Below, piece after piece: positions 8,752 through 18,655 of a DNA stretch of 64,000 nt. Position 1 is the stretch's first letter. Every line of letters begins with the position of its first letter. The stretch spans positions 1,426,001-1,490,000 of the forward strand of contig OY723299.1 of NCBI GenBank assembly GCA_963210315.1. Reading direction: 5' to 3'. The position numbers and the translations under genes are program-made. Origin of the DNA: Rhynchopus euleeides. Lineage: Eukaryota; Euglenozoa; Diplonemea; Diplonemida; Diplonemidae. The notes beneath the pieces are model-generated. The model made no database searches. It saw only the letters and a program-made list of their open reading frames with translations, and was not told the DNA's origin.

Positions 8752-11109
8752 ATGGGTGCCGATCGGGCCTGCGGCATCCCTGTGCTGCTGCTGATATGCT
8801 CTGGGGCGCTGATCTCTGTGTGCGGGTCTGTGGCCGGTGGGCTCGTCATGTACTTCCAGAGTCTGGCCTCCTTGGAGAGGACTGTTGAACAGACGAGCGC
8901 GAGTGACCTGCAAGGGCTGAAGACCGAGATCCTCGATGTGATGCAGATGGTGAGGGACAACGCCGATGTCAACTTCCTGAGCTCAATGGAGCTGGCCGAC
9001 AACGTCACGGATGCGGGGCGTTACGCGAAGTCACAGTCAGGCAAGGGGCTCGCAGCCACGAAGACGATCCCTGGGCTGTCCACAGACGGCCTACTGCTGC
9101 TGGCACACGTGGACGCAGATGGGCACATGCGCGACCCTGAGCCGATGTACAGCGTCCAGTGGAAAGACCCTCTGCAGGACGGGAGCTTCGAACTGTACTC
9201 AGGAGCAACCCACGGGATGATGCCAGCCGTGCCGGAGGCGAACACGACAAGTGTGCCTCTGGAGCTTTACCACGTCGACCCTGTATCCCTGAAGAAGACG
9301 TGGTTCACCACATTGTACTCTCTCGCCTACTACCACGCACAGCTGCTGAGGGATTGGGTGCCTGGCGAACCCGATATCCCGTCTGACTTCGAGCTAGTGG
9401 ACACGTCACCAGCAGGCACACCAGCACCGGTGGTGGCCGAGCGGTGGCGTGAGGGGATGCTGTGGTACTCCGAGACGGGGCGGTACGTGTATGCGTACGG
9501 AAGTCTGGACGTTGTGCACCGCCCGCCGCCCCCGCCGCACCCGTGGAGCAGGTACCGCGCCATTGTGAAGTATTCGCAGTTCCTCTATTCGTCGTGGCGT
9601 GTGCCCCTGCAGGCGTACGCACTGCGTGCACCCCAAGGCACACATGTCGTGGTGTACGACCCTGTGGCAGACTTGATCTACGCCTCCACACAGGGAGGCG
9701 AGTTGGTCGACCAGAGCTGCTCAACAGGCAACCTGCTGGTGGGTCTGTCGAAGACGCCGTGTGCTTTCCGCACTGCGAACCTGTCGAACTTGTTGCGTGA
9801 TGCTGTGATCGGGATGGCAGGCGTGCCTGTGCAACAGATGGTGAAGAAGTCGCTTGACGGTGAGGAACACTTTGTACGGAAGGACTTTGTGTTCGGGAAT
9901 CTGTACATCACTTGGATGACTCCTGTGTCGTCTGTGGAGGGTGAGGTGACGGAGGCGCTGATGCTGTTGTTTCTCTTCACATCGTTTGTGCTTGTGTTCG
10001 ACATCGTGACAGCAGGTATAGAGGTGCTGCTCGTTGCGCTGCCTCTGCGTGACGTGGAACGTGCCATCCTGCTTGCGGGTTCGATGATGACGGGCGACGC
10101 ACAACGTGTGCTGGCACCATACCAAGACAAGGCCTTCATGGTGACGGAGATGCGGGGTCTGGTGCGTGGGATGGCAAAGGCTACTGCAAAGCTGCAGGAG
10201 TTCCGCGCCTTCATGCCACAGAGCCTGGGTGTCGATTCCGAGTCTGAGCAGTCTGTGACGTCCGAATCGTCGTCGCAAAACAGCCAGTCGTCGGTGGGGG
10301 AAACCACCTCCAAGGCCGCACCCAGCTCATCGTCAGGACCTCAACTGACCTTTGCTGCAGGCTTGGTGCGCAGGGACGTCTCGCTTGTGATGTGCAACAT
10401 CCGCGGCTTCCACAAGCTGCCTGCCGAGGGTGTCCTGCAGGTGCACACCGACTACATCGCTGCCACGACAGAGCAGGCACGGCACCACCGCGGGATCGTG
10501 CAGGACATGAGCGGGGACCGGGTGCTGCTGAGCTTCGGTGCGTTGTCCTTCCTCCCCTCACACATGCTGAAGGCTGCACGGTGTGCTGCGGTGCTGAAGA
10601 CGCTGCAGACGGGATGGGAGTCCAACTTCGGTGTGTCACGCGGCAACGCACGGACCGGCAACATGGGGTGCGCCACGCTGAAGAAGCACTGCGTGCTGGG
10701 GGCTGTGTCGTGCGATGTGCGCACCATCGAGCGCTGCGGCAAGGCTTGGGATGTGTGCATCCTGTGCAGCGCCTCTGTCACGGAGGCGGTGTCCGGAACC
10801 TACAACACGCGTGCAGTGGCACAGGTGCAGCTGCAGGACACAGTCTGTCTCTCCGAGGTGACGGGTGCGTGTGCATCACAAGGCAACGCGGAATGGATGT
10901 ACGAGCTTGAGAACGCAGCGGCATCGAACCCGCACGCCCCCAGCAACCGTGTGGTGAAGCTCGTATGTGACGGCGACCTTGCGGGAGCTGCTGAGGCGGT
11001 GCAGGACTCACGGGTGGAACCCCACGCCACCTCGCTGTACAAACTTGCAGCGACACTCGGGAAGCCGCCTGTCTTTGATGTGCTCGGTGTGCCACCCCTG
11101 CCGCCGTAG
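8752..11109 (+). CDS. Two-TM receptor with dCache-like ectodomain and degenerate class III cyclase domain
   Basis: Starting at ATG 8752 the protein is 785 residues. A hydrophobic segment at about 9-35 is followed by a long extracellular region (about 36-400). The second membrane segment (about 404-432) is followed by a HAMP-like linker and a Ser-rich spacer. The cytoplasmic region from about 535 is homologous to adenylate/guanylate cyclases: 'LVMCNIRGFH' corresponds to the first metal-binding motif, 'SGDRVLLSFG' to the second, and 'GNMGCATLKKHCVLG' to the later substrate-binding part. The first catalytic Asp is replaced by Asn549, while Asp589 is kept. I infer a catalytically weak or dead cyclase-like sensor. 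The receptor layout recalls trypanosomatid receptor cyclases, although those have one TM. Confidence 0.8.
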   Translation: MGADRACGIPVLLLICSGALISVCGSVAGGLVMYFQSLASLERTVEQTSASDLQGLKTEILDVMQMVRDNADVNFLSSMELADNVTDAGRYAKSQSGKGLAATKTIPGLSTDGLLLLAHVDADGHMRDPEPMYSVQWKDPLQDGSFELYSGATHGMMPAVPEANTTSVPLELYHVDPVSLKKTWFTTLYSLAYYHAQLLRDWVPGEPDIPSDFELVDTSPAGTPAPVVAERWREGMLWYSETGRYVYAYGSLDVVHRPPPPPHPWSRYRAIVKYSQFLYSSWRVPLQAYALRAPQGTHVVVYDPVADLIYASTQGGELVDQSCSTGNLLVGLSKTPCAFRTANLSNLLRDAVIGMAGVPVQQMVKKSLDGEEHFVRKDFVFGNLYITWMTPVSSVEGEVTEALMLLFLFTSFVLVFDIVTAGIEVLLVALPLRDVERAILLAGSMMTGDAQRVLAPYQDKAFMVTEMRGLVRGMAKATAKLQEFRAFMPQSLGVDSESEQSVTSESSSQNSQSSVGETTSKAAPSSSSGPQLTFAAGLVRRDVSLVMCNIRGFHKLPAEGVLQVHTDYIAATTEQARHHRGIVQDMSGDRVLLSFGALSFLPSHMLKAARCAAVLKTLQTGWESNFGVSRGNARTGNMGCATLKKHCVLGAVSCDVRTIERCGKAWDVCILCSASVTEAVSGTYNTRAVAQVQLQDTVCLSEVTGACASQGNAEWMYELENAAASNPHAPSNRVVKLVCDGDLAGAAEAVQDSRVEPHATSLYKLAATLGKPPVFDVLGVPPLPP

Positions 11110-12521
11110 CGTGGCAGGCCTCTTGTGCAACGGCACACAGTGGTGCCGCAAAGGCACGTCCACTCGCACATGTGGATGCCTCAGCACACCACTGCTGTGG
11201 CAGCTGACACCATCAGGCGGTGAGGCGTCTTCATGTTGAGCACCAAGATACATTTCTTTCTTCGATATTTGGCAGAGGCTTCTCATCCCAATCAGTTCTG
11301 TGGCAGTGTGGCAGTCTTTCCCGTATTTTGTTCACATAACTGGAGTCCTGTTGTAGCCCTTGTTTCCATTCGCATTCGGTCGACTTTCTGGGTTGCTGGG
11401 CTCCGCTGTGCGAGTACCGCTCGAACCCGTTATCTCCTCGCAGAAGAAAAGCGACGGAGACAGCCACACAGGCCGCAGGTATAATCTCAATTGTGCGTGA
11501 TCCTTTCTCCAGCGATGGTACACAAAGAAAAGATTCAATCGGCATTGCCTCTCTTTGCTTCGGCAAACAAGGAAGTGCCTACCCCCCTTCTTGCTCGATT
11601 TGGCCTCCGCACTGTGGTCCAGCCTCAGGCTGAAATTGGGAGTCACCAATATCGGATGTCACTCTTTTCAGGTGCCTTGTGATGTTTTGCTAACAACACA
11701 GGAAACTGCGCGCAGCAGATCATGCAGGACACACCACACTCGCAGCAGGCGTGTGGGTGTTCTCGCGATCGACGAGCACAGCTGTCCGTCAAAAGGCAAA
11801 AATAATATATGGCACACCCGCTTTTCGGGAGTGATTCGGGCCTGGCTCTAGAGCTTCCCAGCAGCTCCAGTCTCGTAGGCTGCTCACAGTGCAGTTTTTT
11901 GCCTCATTGCCTCCCCACCACATCAACAAGTCGGAAGTGCATGCCGCTTGCGACCCATTTTGCACTGTTTTTTTCACACACAGCAAGAAGAAAGCTTGTC
12001 ACAGTGAAAAAGATAGTTGGCAGCGCTTTGGGTGACAAACACAATCTACCTTGCCTTGTTGCTATGACTGTGCGCACATTCACACCAACCGGGTTTGGCG
12101 CACAAACAACGCCTTATCTTTTTTTTACGTCTGCTTCAGCAACTGTTCAACGGTCTCAACACATCGCTGTTGGACATCCACATTCCATTCGGAGCAGAGC
12201 CTTGGGAATGCACGCACGCACCCCCGAGAGGTTTTCGAACCTGTCCTTGACCAACAGCAAAGGCGGTGAAAAAGTGAATGAAGGAGCTCACGGGCTTTCC
12301 AGCTCGCGCGCCAGCTTTCCAGCTCGCAACGAGGTGGTGTGATACTACCCGATATTCCGTTGTAAGTGCCTCTTCCCCTTTGCACGACGCGCCGCAACGG
12401 CCCAACACCCACCCCTTGGGTTCGACCAGCACGTTTTCACCACCTTTTAGCAGGCCACCTCCGCCCCTCCCCACCCGCGCGCGATGTGCCGCGGCACACA
12501 TGCTTCTGCTGCGCAGGTGGG
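11110..12521. other. Intergenic region with a dispersed repeat
   Basis: About 1.4 kb, less GC-rich than its neighbours. It holds one copy of the dispersed repeat listed at 11968-12127. The segment 'acacaggccgca' near 11470 recurs inside the 1.8-kb unit around 54745. A polypyrimidine run ending in 'ctgcgcag' (12515) lies seven bases before the next ATG and is a good leader acceptor. No gene is supported. Confidence 0.5.
11968..12127 (+). repeat. Dispersed repeat, copy 1
   Basis: The order of conserved blocks is T-run, 'gtcacagtgaaaaagatag', 'ggcagcgctttggg', 'tttggcgcacaaacaac', 'ttatctttttttt'. The same blocks in the same order occur at 53667-53815 and 55470-55618, and more weakly at 18482-18655 and 45024-45197. 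No coding capacity. It may be a short retroposon or another non-autonomous element. Confidence 0.55.
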
Positions 12522-14222
12522 ATGATCTGGTCCACCCTCCCTCTCGGTGCCGCCACACCCAGGGGCGGCGGGGCGGCCCGCCGGGCATGGGGTCTGCGCG
12601 TGGGGCTGACCGACAGCGAACGCCACGCTGCCGAGGAGGCGTACACCCGGTGCGAGGGGAGCTTCACCCGCGCCGCAGCAGCGCGCACGCTGCAGAAGCT
12701 GGGCGAGCGGGTCTCCCGGACAGAGCTGGATGCGTTACTCTACCAGGCTGGGGGGCTCCGCCCCGACGACAGCACCAGCGTGATCAGCCCCGATTGCTGG
12801 GTTGAAACACTCTCACTTCTCAAGAGGCAGTTCGTGCAGAAGCGAGCACAGCCCGACAGCGACTCCCTCGCTGCCTTTGAATGCCTTGGGGGCAACCCCG
12901 ACCAGTCGGGGCACATCTCTGCCCCTGAGCTGAAAGCGGTGGTAGATGAATTCGGCCTGTCCATCGACATCGAGGGGCTCCTCCAGGAAGTGGACGACGA
13001 GCGGGACGGGCTGATCAGCTTCCGCGAGTTCTGCACGCTGCTCCACGCCCCGGGGGGCAACCGGCGGAGCTTCAGCGACATGCGGCGCGTCTCGCTCCCC
13101 CCCCCCTCGCGCAGCATGCACACCACCCAGGGGCTTGCGGGGCTAGGGCTCCCCACCAGGGCTGCCTCCCCACGCTCCCACGGCCGTGCGGGTGTGGCTG
13201 GGGGAGGGCCAGACGCTTCGGGCGACATCACCCGCGGGGTGCCCCCCACAGAGCACAGCCCCGGCATCCGGGAGAATGGATGCGGCGACGCGGCGCTGCC
13301 TGCCTTCAGCGTGACGCCCGACAGCCTCCGCGCGGAGATGTGCGGCATCCAGAAGCGCCACGACAGGGCGCAGCGGCAGGCCCTCAAGTCGATCGCCCGC
13401 CCCGCCCCGGCTGCTGCCGCATGCGAGGGGAATGCCACGGCGAAGCGCGGCGGGGCCTGGTCGCACTATGCAAACGACTTCGTCTGCCCCCAGACCTGGG
13501 AGCGTGCGGCACGCAGCGTGCGGCAGTGCGTGCAGGGGGTGGGGCGGCGGGACAGGGCCAGGGAGTCGTCGCAGCGCCGCCTCCGCCAGGGGCAGCGCGA
13601 GGTTTTCGTGCGCCTCGCGGCGGAGCATGCCTCTCCTGCCGCAGCGTCTGTCAGGTCGGCTAAGGCGAAGCTGTCGGACGCGCTGCGGTCGCACCGCAGC
13701 AGCAGGGACAGGCCCCGGTCGGCACCCCCGCAGCGGCACGGCGCGGCGGTTGCTGTGGCGGAGCCGCCGCCTCCGGGCGATACGCCCCGCGCTGCGGCGC
13801 AGCGCAGCGCGGGGCGCGCCGTGCTGCCGCACGGCGGGTGCTGCCCAGCTCCGGCGTGGGGGGATGCGGCGGTGGTGCGGCAGGCGCCGCGTGGCAAGAA
13901 GAAGGGGTGTGGCGCAGTATGCAGCAGGCCTGCCGTGAAGATGGCGCGGCGCCTGCAGGAAGCGCCGCTCGGGGCGCATCCAGACGCAGGTGTGGACGGC
14001 ATGTTCCGCAGCGAGGTGAGGCGGCAGCGGGATGCCGCCGCTGCGCGTCGGGCCGCAGCGGCGGCGGCTGTCGCCATTGCCTGCGTGTCCTGCGGGACGT
14101 TGGGTTCCCTCGTGCAGGAGCTGCGGTCTGCGGCGTTGTCGGTCCACTCTGCTGCGCTGGGGGGTTTGTATCTCACACAGCAGTCTCGGTTGTCCGGTCT
14201 GCTGTCTCGGCGTCTGCATTGA
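12522..14222 (+). CDS. EF-hand protein with basic, disordered C-terminal half
   Basis: The ATG at 12522 directly follows a polypyrimidine-CAG acceptor and yields 566 residues; the frame is open further upstream but only from a GTG. A calmodulin/centrin-like region spans about 28-175. The first pair of helices (about 30-105) has lost its loops. Loop 125-136 is partly degenerate (Asn at position 1). Loop 158-169 has Asp, Glu, Asp, Gly, Ile and Glu at canonical positions and should bind calcium. The rest is Ala/Arg/Pro-rich and disordered with several basic patches ('RRDRARESSQRRLR'). A cytoskeletal or flagellar calcium sensor is plausible. Confidence 0.75.
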   Translation: MIWSTLPLGAATPRGGGAARRAWGLRVGLTDSERHAAEEAYTRCEGSFTRAAAARTLQKLGERVSRTELDALLYQAGGLRPDDSTSVISPDCWVETLSLLKRQFVQKRAQPDSDSLAAFECLGGNPDQSGHISAPELKAVVDEFGLSIDIEGLLQEVDDERDGLISFREFCTLLHAPGGNRRSFSDMRRVSLPPPSRSMHTTQGLAGLGLPTRAASPRSHGRAGVAGGGPDASGDITRGVPPTEHSPGIRENGCGDAALPAFSVTPDSLRAEMCGIQKRHDRAQRQALKSIARPAPAAAACEGNATAKRGGAWSHYANDFVCPQTWERAARSVRQCVQGVGRRDRARESSQRRLRQGQREVFVRLAAEHASPAAASVRSAKAKLSDALRSHRSSRDRPRSAPPQRHGAAVAVAEPPPPGDTPRAAAQRSAGRAVLPHGGCCPAPAWGDAAVVRQAPRGKKKGCGAVCSRPAVKMARRLQEAPLGAHPDAGVDGMFRSEVRRQRDAAAARRAAAAAAVAIACVSCGTLGSLVQELRSAALSVHSAALGGLYLTQQSRLSGLLSRRLH

Positions 14223-14873
14223 CTTGCGGATGGGTGACGGGTGCTGGTGTGTTTGTGTCTGAGAGGTGGGCGAGAACCGGTGCCTTTCTGGGCCCCGGGT
14301 TGTGCGGAATGTGCCATGCCCTCATTGGGGTGCCCTCATCAGGCACCCCTGGACCCCGGCATCTGTCTTGTGGTTTCCACTGCAAGCCTGGGTGTGTGTC
14401 TGCCTCAGGCGAACGTCCTGCCTGGGGCGGCAATGCTTGTGTGTGTTGATGAGCCAGAGAGTGAGGTGGCGCTCTGGATGGCGTCATCGGGACAGGCTCT
14501 GAGGGTGCCATGCTTGCTCTCCTCCCGGGGCAAGGCCCACGATACGATTCCCTTCTCGTCGAAGTGGCGCGTCTTCTTTCTGGCTTTGTCGCCGCTCAGC
14601 CTTCATGCGGTGATATGTGTCCCCGCACCATGCATGGCTGAGTCCCTTTACAGACATGTTATCTTCCTCGCAATTCTGGACAAACCGTGTGGTGAGTGGT
14701 GGAGGTAGCCCCCCCGCCCCTTCTGAATCTGGACGTTCTCATCTCATGTGGCCGTCGGTGTTCGACATTTTGAGGCTTGCTGTCCTGTCAGGCCCGGCAC
14801 CGACCACACACACTGCAGGTATATCTCGTGCCGTTTGACAAGACACCGAACACACCGCACTCGCACGCACACA
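14223..14873. other. Intergenic spacer and 5' leader of the Cys-rich secreted gene
   Basis: No gene. From about 14809 the sequence is shared with the two other copies of the downstream gene. 'cacactgcag' ending at 14818 is a candidate leader acceptor, conserved in all three copies. Confidence 0.5.
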
Positions 14874-15722
14874 ATGTCTGTGATGTTCGCAGCTGTGGCC
14901 GGGTTCGTGCTGGCGGGTGTGGTCCCGCGTGACTGCGAGTGCCTGCTGCCCGGGTACACGCTGAACAATGACCAGTCGCTGTGCACAGGTCCGGGTGGTG
15001 ACGTGTGCGTGCCTGTGGTGTCGCTGTGCCCGAACGCCGCCTCAGCAGCGGCAGGCCCCACACCCGCGTGTGTCGGGAAGACCTCCTTCACGTCGCCTGG
15101 GGCGGACATGAGCACGCAGCGTCCGTCGGGGTCGCTCGGCTTCATGCACACCGAGGAGCCGCTGTGGCTCTCGCTGACGGGGTCGCAGCTGGTGCACGTG
15201 CCCGACTTCATGGAGGGGCAGCCGATGTGGACAGCGGACCACTCGCTTCCGGCACAGACCACAGTGCGCCTGGTGTGCCCCAGCAGCGCCAGCGTGTCGG
15301 GGTGCCGCTTCTACGTGTTTGTCTACGACTGCAACACGAACTGCAAGCCCGACAGCGACCTGGGCGTGCTCGCGACTGTGCTCACGCCGCTGGGCTACCA
15401 CATCTCGCACTGCGCCCCGTCCTTCAAGCAGGTGCCCACCGGGCAGGCGCACGCGATGAAGGCATTCGTCAGGGTTGTGCCGCGCGGGACAGACGACACG
15501 TTCGTGCTTCCCGACACGGTGCGTTACATGGCGACCTCGATCGACCGCTTCGCACACGACTGCCCGTCGCTCAGCCCGGTGCAGTGCATTGTGCCTGGGG
15601 TGACTGACTGCCAGGTGATCGGTGGGAACTGCGTCGACGCGCTGTGCCCCCCCAAGACCATCTTCCAGGGTCCGTTCTTGCCCGTCAGCTGTGGTACGTG
15701 CCCCACCCAGGAGCTGCCGTAG
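14874..15722 (+). CDS. Cys-rich secreted protein, copy 1
   Basis: A 282-residue protein. The ATG at 14874 gives a signal peptide ('MSVMFAAVAGFVLAG'). The mature chain is rich in cysteines, including clusters near the N-terminus ('PRDCECLLPGYTL') and C-terminus ('CVDALCPP', 'SCGTCPTQELP'). A central beta-rich stretch contains 'TVRLVCPSSASVSGCRFYVF'. No known domain was recognised. It lies one gene upstream of a tyrosinase in both tyrosinase neighbourhoods if the repeat is counted, and is present three times in the window. That suggests a secreted partner or substrate of the enzyme, or an independent surface protein with dosage amplification. Confidence 0.8.
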   Translation: MSVMFAAVAGFVLAGVVPRDCECLLPGYTLNNDQSLCTGPGGDVCVPVVSLCPNAASAAAGPTPACVGKTSFTSPGADMSTQRPSGSLGFMHTEEPLWLSLTGSQLVHVPDFMEGQPMWTADHSLPAQTTVRLVCPSSASVSGCRFYVFVYDCNTNCKPDSDLGVLATVLTPLGYHISHCAPSFKQVPTGQAHAMKAFVRVVPRGTDDTFVLPDTVRYMATSIDRFAHDCPSLSPVQCIVPGVTDCQVIGGNCVDALCPPKTIFQGPFLPVSCGTCPTQELP

Positions 15723-15996
15723 TCAGCGCATGTACAGTAGGTGTCGCAGTGCAGCCAGTCCGTCTTCTGGCGGTCTGCACCGCACACACCAACACAAGTG
15801 TTTCTTTCTGGGGTTCTGCACACTCATGCCCGACCCCTGTTATGCCTGCGTGCTGCAGGGACAGTTGCAGAAGCACTGTCCTCCTGCAGCACCTCCCACT
15901 CTGCAGACCATGCACTCCCCACAGGCACGGCAAGGCGCAGCTTCGGTGCTGTGCCGTGCCGTGCCTGTTGTACACTACCACACCCCCACTTGACCC

Positions 15997-16036
15997 TTAC
16001 CGGTTACCGTTTACCGTTACTGTTACCGTTAGCGTT
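15997..16036 (+). repeat. Short TTACCG-type tandem repeat in 3' flank
   Basis: About six imperfect TTACCG/TTACTG/TTAGCG hexamers in a row. The same run is present in the two other unit copies at about 21667-21706 and 48209-48248. It is too short and impure for a telomere tract. Confidence 0.6.
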
Positions 16037-16762
16037 CCTTCCCATCCCCACGCACAACGACGCACCTTCACTGCTTGGCTGGTTCGACACCGAGCCGGTA
16101 CCTTGCGGTGAGTGCACGTGGTGGCCCCTTGTGCTGCAGACACCGACACGAGGCAGTGTGTTGCCAGGGTGATGCCTCTGCTTGCAGCTGTGCCTGAGCC
16201 CTGTTCTGTGACGCACCTTGCCTTGCTGCGTGCCCTGCGGCAGATTCGTTCTTTCTTTCTTCGTCCACATCTCGATTTGCTTTTGTGCACCCGATTTCAC
16301 CACACTGCCACCCTCCGAGCCGTGCCGACAATAAGATAAACCCTGAAGGCGCGACTGTGGCAGCAGGTGTACCGGCCTACCGAACAGCAGGAGACCACCC
16401 CCCATACCCCCACCCCACCCCACCCCACCACCTCCCCAGCCACGGGCCAACCTTGTGACGGTGCAGTTGGGGCACGGTTGCATTCATGTGATCGCCTTGG
16501 CGTGCAGCTCCTCTGCTGTTGCGCTCGTCCCCGCCGGGCACGCAGGGCGCGCGTTTTATGAGGCAGCACCATGCAGGCAGCCCCTAGTCACGTCAATACA
16601 CCCGGCCTCACCTCGCCGCAAGGGGGGGCCGCACAACCCTCATCCGTGCTGCACAAAACAATGTACACACAGGTCTCACCCCAACACACACACCCCACAC
16701 CACACCACACCACACCACATCCCCGCAGTTTGTGCTTCTCTCTTGTGATTGTGCTGCAACAG

Positions 16763-18187
16763 ATGGCGGGCGTGTCTCGGACGTTGCTGCTGCTGAGCGG
16801 CTGTGCTGCGCTGTGCGCGGCACAGAACGATGGGTGCGGGCCGCGGGTGCGGAAGGCGTACTCGAGCCTGACGTGCTCGGAGAGGCAGCTGTACGCAGAC
16901 GCGGTGGCGACGCTGGTGCGGGACCGGCGTGAGACGTACCTGCGCATTGTGGAGACGCACCAGAGGCAGGAGCAGTACGCGCACCAGACGTCTGCGTTCC
17001 TGCCGTGGCACCGCCAGTACGTGCTGCAGTACGAGAACATGCTGCGCAGCCTGCCCGGGTTCGAGTGCGTGACGGTGCCGTACTGGGACTGGGAGCGCGA
17101 CGCGGGGAGCGAGGAGCGGCAGGCGGCGTCGGCGCCGCTGAAGAACCGCACCTTCGGGAGCCTGGTGAACCACCCGCAGGGGCAGACGCAGTGCGTCGAC
17201 AACGGGATTGCGTCGGACTGGACGCTGCGCAGCGGGACGTGCCTGCGGCGCCAGAGGCGGAGCCAGGGGTTCACGGGGGAGGCGGCGCTGATGGAGATCA
17301 TCAGCAGCCACAGGAACTTCCGCGCCTTCTCGGTGCGTCTCGAGGGTGCGCCGCACGCCGCCCCGCACATCTACATCGGGGGCCAGATGGCCACCATGCA
17401 GTCCCCCGCCGACCCGGTCTTCTTCATGCACCACGCGAACGTGGACCGCCTGTGGGCGCTGTGGCAGGACTACCACGAGCACGACAAGGTGGACAAGTCG
17501 GCGCTGCAGGACGGGATCCACTACGAGGCGGAGTCGCGCCGCTGGTGGTCGTCCATCCCGGACAGCGCGTTCGAGCTGGACGCGACGATGCCGTACGCCT
17601 ACGACTCGCGCGGGTCGGCCCTGCCTGAGCTGCAGAAGCCTGTGACGGTGCGCGACATGTGGAGCCTCTCGGCCCTGCCCGACGGCGTGACGTACACGTA
17701 CGGGCCGGACAGCCTGGCGGGGCAGCTGGCCGGGACGGACGAGGAGACGGGCGCCAGCGGGGTGGAGTGGGTCTGGGCGCAGCCGCAGGCGACCCCGTAC
17801 CGCACGTGCTGCGGGGACGGGACGCGCGACGCGGGGGAGCAGTGCGACGACGGGAACAGGGTCAACGCCGACAGCTGCAGCAACACGTGCCGGTTTGTGG
17901 GTGCGACGCGCGACGCCAGGACAGCCTCGGTGGCGGGTGCAGGTGCAGGTGCAGGTGCAGGCAGCAGCCGCCCCCACCACGTCCAGTTCTCCAACCCGCT
18001 GGTGCAGGCGAAGCACGACGAGCTGGTGGCCGGGCCGACCCAGCTGTCGAAGCGCGAGCTGCTGCGCGAGCTTGCGCTGTACGAGTGCTCGCTGCTGGAG
18101 GAGAGCCGTGCGGCCCCGTCGGCCGAGTGGCTGCGCATGGTGGGTGCGTCGAGGCCGGACATGTACGACCAGTGCAAGGTGCTGTGA
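16763..18187 (+). CDS. Secreted tyrosinase-family copper oxidase with DUF4215-like Cys module, copy 1
   Basis: A 474-residue protein from ATG 16763, which follows 'gctgcaacag' and gives a signal peptide ('MAGVSRTLLLLSGCAALC'). The type 3 copper centre is complete: CuA histidines H66, H74 and H83 ('FLPWHRQYVLQYE'), CuB histidines H198 and H202 ('HAAPH') and the H223-H224 pair ('FMHHANVDRLW'). After the oxidase domain (about 25-340) comes a Cys module at 349-377 ('CCGDGTRDAGEQCDDGN'), typical of DUF4215/myxococcal Cys-rich repeats. A Gly-Ala repeat (391-400) and a helical tail end the protein. Tyrosinases oxidise phenols to quinones for melanin or protein cross-linking. Outside the cell it could cross-link a surface layer. 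Identical in protein sequence to the copy at 43305. Confidence 0.93.
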   Translation: MAGVSRTLLLLSGCAALCAAQNDGCGPRVRKAYSSLTCSERQLYADAVATLVRDRRETYLRIVETHQRQEQYAHQTSAFLPWHRQYVLQYENMLRSLPGFECVTVPYWDWERDAGSEERQAASAPLKNRTFGSLVNHPQGQTQCVDNGIASDWTLRSGTCLRRQRRSQGFTGEAALMEIISSHRNFRAFSVRLEGAPHAAPHIYIGGQMATMQSPADPVFFMHHANVDRLWALWQDYHEHDKVDKSALQDGIHYEAESRRWWSSIPDSAFELDATMPYAYDSRGSALPELQKPVTVRDMWSLSALPDGVTYTYGPDSLAGQLAGTDEETGASGVEWVWAQPQATPYRTCCGDGTRDAGEQCDDGNRVNADSCSNTCRFVGATRDARTASVAGAGAGAGAGSSRPHHVQFSNPLVQAKHDELVAGPTQLSKRELLRELALYECSLLEESRAAPSAEWLRMVGASRPDMYDQCKVL

Positions 18188-18481
18188 GTCACTCACACGC
18201 CGAGATAAACTGCGGGATTCTCAATCCGCAACCAAAGCAAGCACGACGGCACGGCAACGGCACGGCATGGGACGGGGGGGAGGAGCCTCTTTCTCCCCTC
18301 CCCGTTTCATGAGTAGAGGGTGCCTTGGTGCCCCTGCCCTCGCGTGGCCGTTCCCCGTCCCGTCATACGCTTGCATCATCTTTGATTTTATTTGATTCCC
18401 CCCTCTCTGCCCCCCTCCTCATCAACCTTTCGCATTTCGCATTTCTGTTCCACTTCCCCGGGCAGATGGAAACCGGCCTCG

Positions 18482-18655
18482 ATTTTTACCACCACACAAC
18501 AGGACTCCTCCTGTCAGTGTCCTCCAACAATAGATAGCGGGGCAACGATTTGGGCAACACAGACTAACCGCCACAGCAGGCTTGCCTTGCGGTGGGGTTC
18601 TTTTGCTTGCCTTTGGGTTTTTGGCGTACAAACAACACACCCCTATCCTTTTATC
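18482..18655 (+). repeat. Dispersed repeat, divergent copy 2
   Basis: Shares with 53667-53815 the order 'tttttaccac...acaacagg', 'cctgtcagtgtc', a 'gggcaacaa'-like block and 'ttggcgtacaaacaac' followed by a T-rich end. Duplicated with the large segment to 45024-45197. Confidence 0.4.

Larger units (their letters stand above)
14809..16437 (+). repeat. 1.63-kb gene-plus-flank repeat unit, copy 1
   Basis: This block, comprising the 5' leader, the Cys-rich secreted gene and about 700 bp of 3' flank, recurs at 20479-22107 and 47021-48649. Copy 1 differs from the other two at several single bases (for example the third base of a codon near 15091 and the 16297-16309 stretch), whereas copies 2 and 3 agree there. 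The shared sequence stops abruptly on both sides. Confidence 0.85.

Noticed and set aside
15997-16036. Telomere-like hexamer run
   Set aside because: Only about six imperfect units, internal and copied with a gene flank.
16676-18196. A 506-residue minus-strand frame over the tyrosinase (and its duplicate at 43125-44738)
   Set aside because: Composition artefact opposite a strongly biased GC3 gene; the + strand has all copper-site motifs.
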